DNA of 5,384 bases from an uncultured Clostridium sp. (GTDB lineage: Bacteria; Bacillota; Clostridia; Clostridiales; Clostridiaceae), in contig CAKVFO010000194.1 in the NCBI GenBank assembly GCA_934746785.1, forward strand, positions 1 to 5,384. The letters are read 5' to 3'. A program made the position numbers and the translations under genes. Shown here piece by piece: positions 5,312 through 5,384 of this stretch (position 1 is its first letter; each line of letters opens with the position of its first letter). The notes beneath the pieces are model-generated. The model had not been told where the DNA came from. It saw only the letters and a list, made by a program, of their open reading frames with translations, and ran no database searches.

Positions 5312-5384
5312 ATAACTACCCGTTAAACGGGTAGTTTGCTCTGCGCCTATAAGGCTTTGTTGCTGGCCGTGCTATTCGCACGTT
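5312..5384. mobile_element. Probable end of an IS200/IS605-like element, continuing beyond the window
   Basis: From about 5312 the sequence switches from under 30% to about 51% G+C over the last 71 bases. It holds three hairpins: 5314-5336, GCCT/AGGC (5345-5348 with 5352-5355) and CGTGC/GCACG (5368-5372 with 5378-5382). No gene is recognisable in it. A hairpin at the boundary without terminal inverted repeats or an evident target duplication suits IS200/IS605 ends. The exact tip could lie several bases left of 5314. The transposase would be to the right, outside the window. Alternatives are a dispersed non-autonomous repeat (MITE-like) or an unknown structured RNA. The family call rests on the hairpin and the composition. 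Confidence 0.55.
5314..5336. repeat. Perfect hairpin-forming inverted repeat at the element edge
   Basis: AACTACCCGTT (5314-5324) and AACGGGTAGTT (5326-5336) are exact reverse complements around a single A; in practice this is a stem ACTACCCG/CGGGTAGT with a short A/T loop. Neither strand has a T-run after it, so it does not look like an intrinsic terminator. Subterminal hairpins of this kind mark the ends of IS200/IS605 elements, where the Y1 transposase TnpA recognises them as single-stranded DNA. Confidence 0.85.

Noticed and set aside
1..5384. CRISPR array, tRNA or rRNA genes, toxin-antitoxin pair, or defence system
   Set aside because: No spaced direct repeats, no cloverleaf or rRNA-like block, and no gene of such families was seen on either strand.

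Overview
This is an AT-rich window, roughly 70% A+T by eye. The gene content (BFD-like ferredoxin, TVP38/TMEM64 membrane protein, NAGPA-type glycosidase with a secreted propeller protein, alanine racemase), the strong AGGAGG-type ribosome sites and the A/T-ending codons all point to a low-GC Firmicute, most likely Clostridium sensu lato. The species cannot be fixed from the sequence.

Layout. The last 52 codons of a plus-strand gene, probably a nitronate monooxygenase / 2-nitropropane dioxygenase-type flavin oxidoreductase, end at 159. A long nested hairpin at 173-247 follows, with T-runs on both strands, and it probably terminates transcription from both sides. Every complete gene after that is on the minus strand. 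In plus-strand coordinate order they are: a 75-aa hypothetical protein (273-500), a 57-aa BFD-type [2Fe-2S] protein (645-818), alanine racemase alr (1075-2235), a TVP38/TMEM64 membrane protein (2342-2998), a secreted beta-propeller-like protein (3133-4140), and a membrane-anchored phosphodiester glycosidase-domain protein (4154-5239). From about 5312 to the right edge the composition jumps to about 51% G+C with several hairpins. This looks like the end of a mobile element, probably IS200/IS605-like.

Transcription. The glycosidase and propeller genes are 13 bp apart with a good promoter in front, so they form a two-gene operon, probably acting at the cell surface. The 57-aa and 75-aa genes each have their own plausible sigma-A promoter. 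The TVP38-type gene ends inside an overlapping double hairpin at 2297-2343, and alr follows as a mostly stand-alone gene. No gene-free stretch exceeds 300 bp. The longest, 819-1074, holds the BFD promoter, a small dyad and an orphan ribosome site with a 7-codon frame, and nothing else I can name.

No clearly new multi-gene system is visible. The best leads are the structured GC-rich element end beside the glycosidase promoter (possibly a TnpB omega RNA region), the glycosidase/propeller pair, and the overlapping hairpins between the TVP38-type gene and alr.
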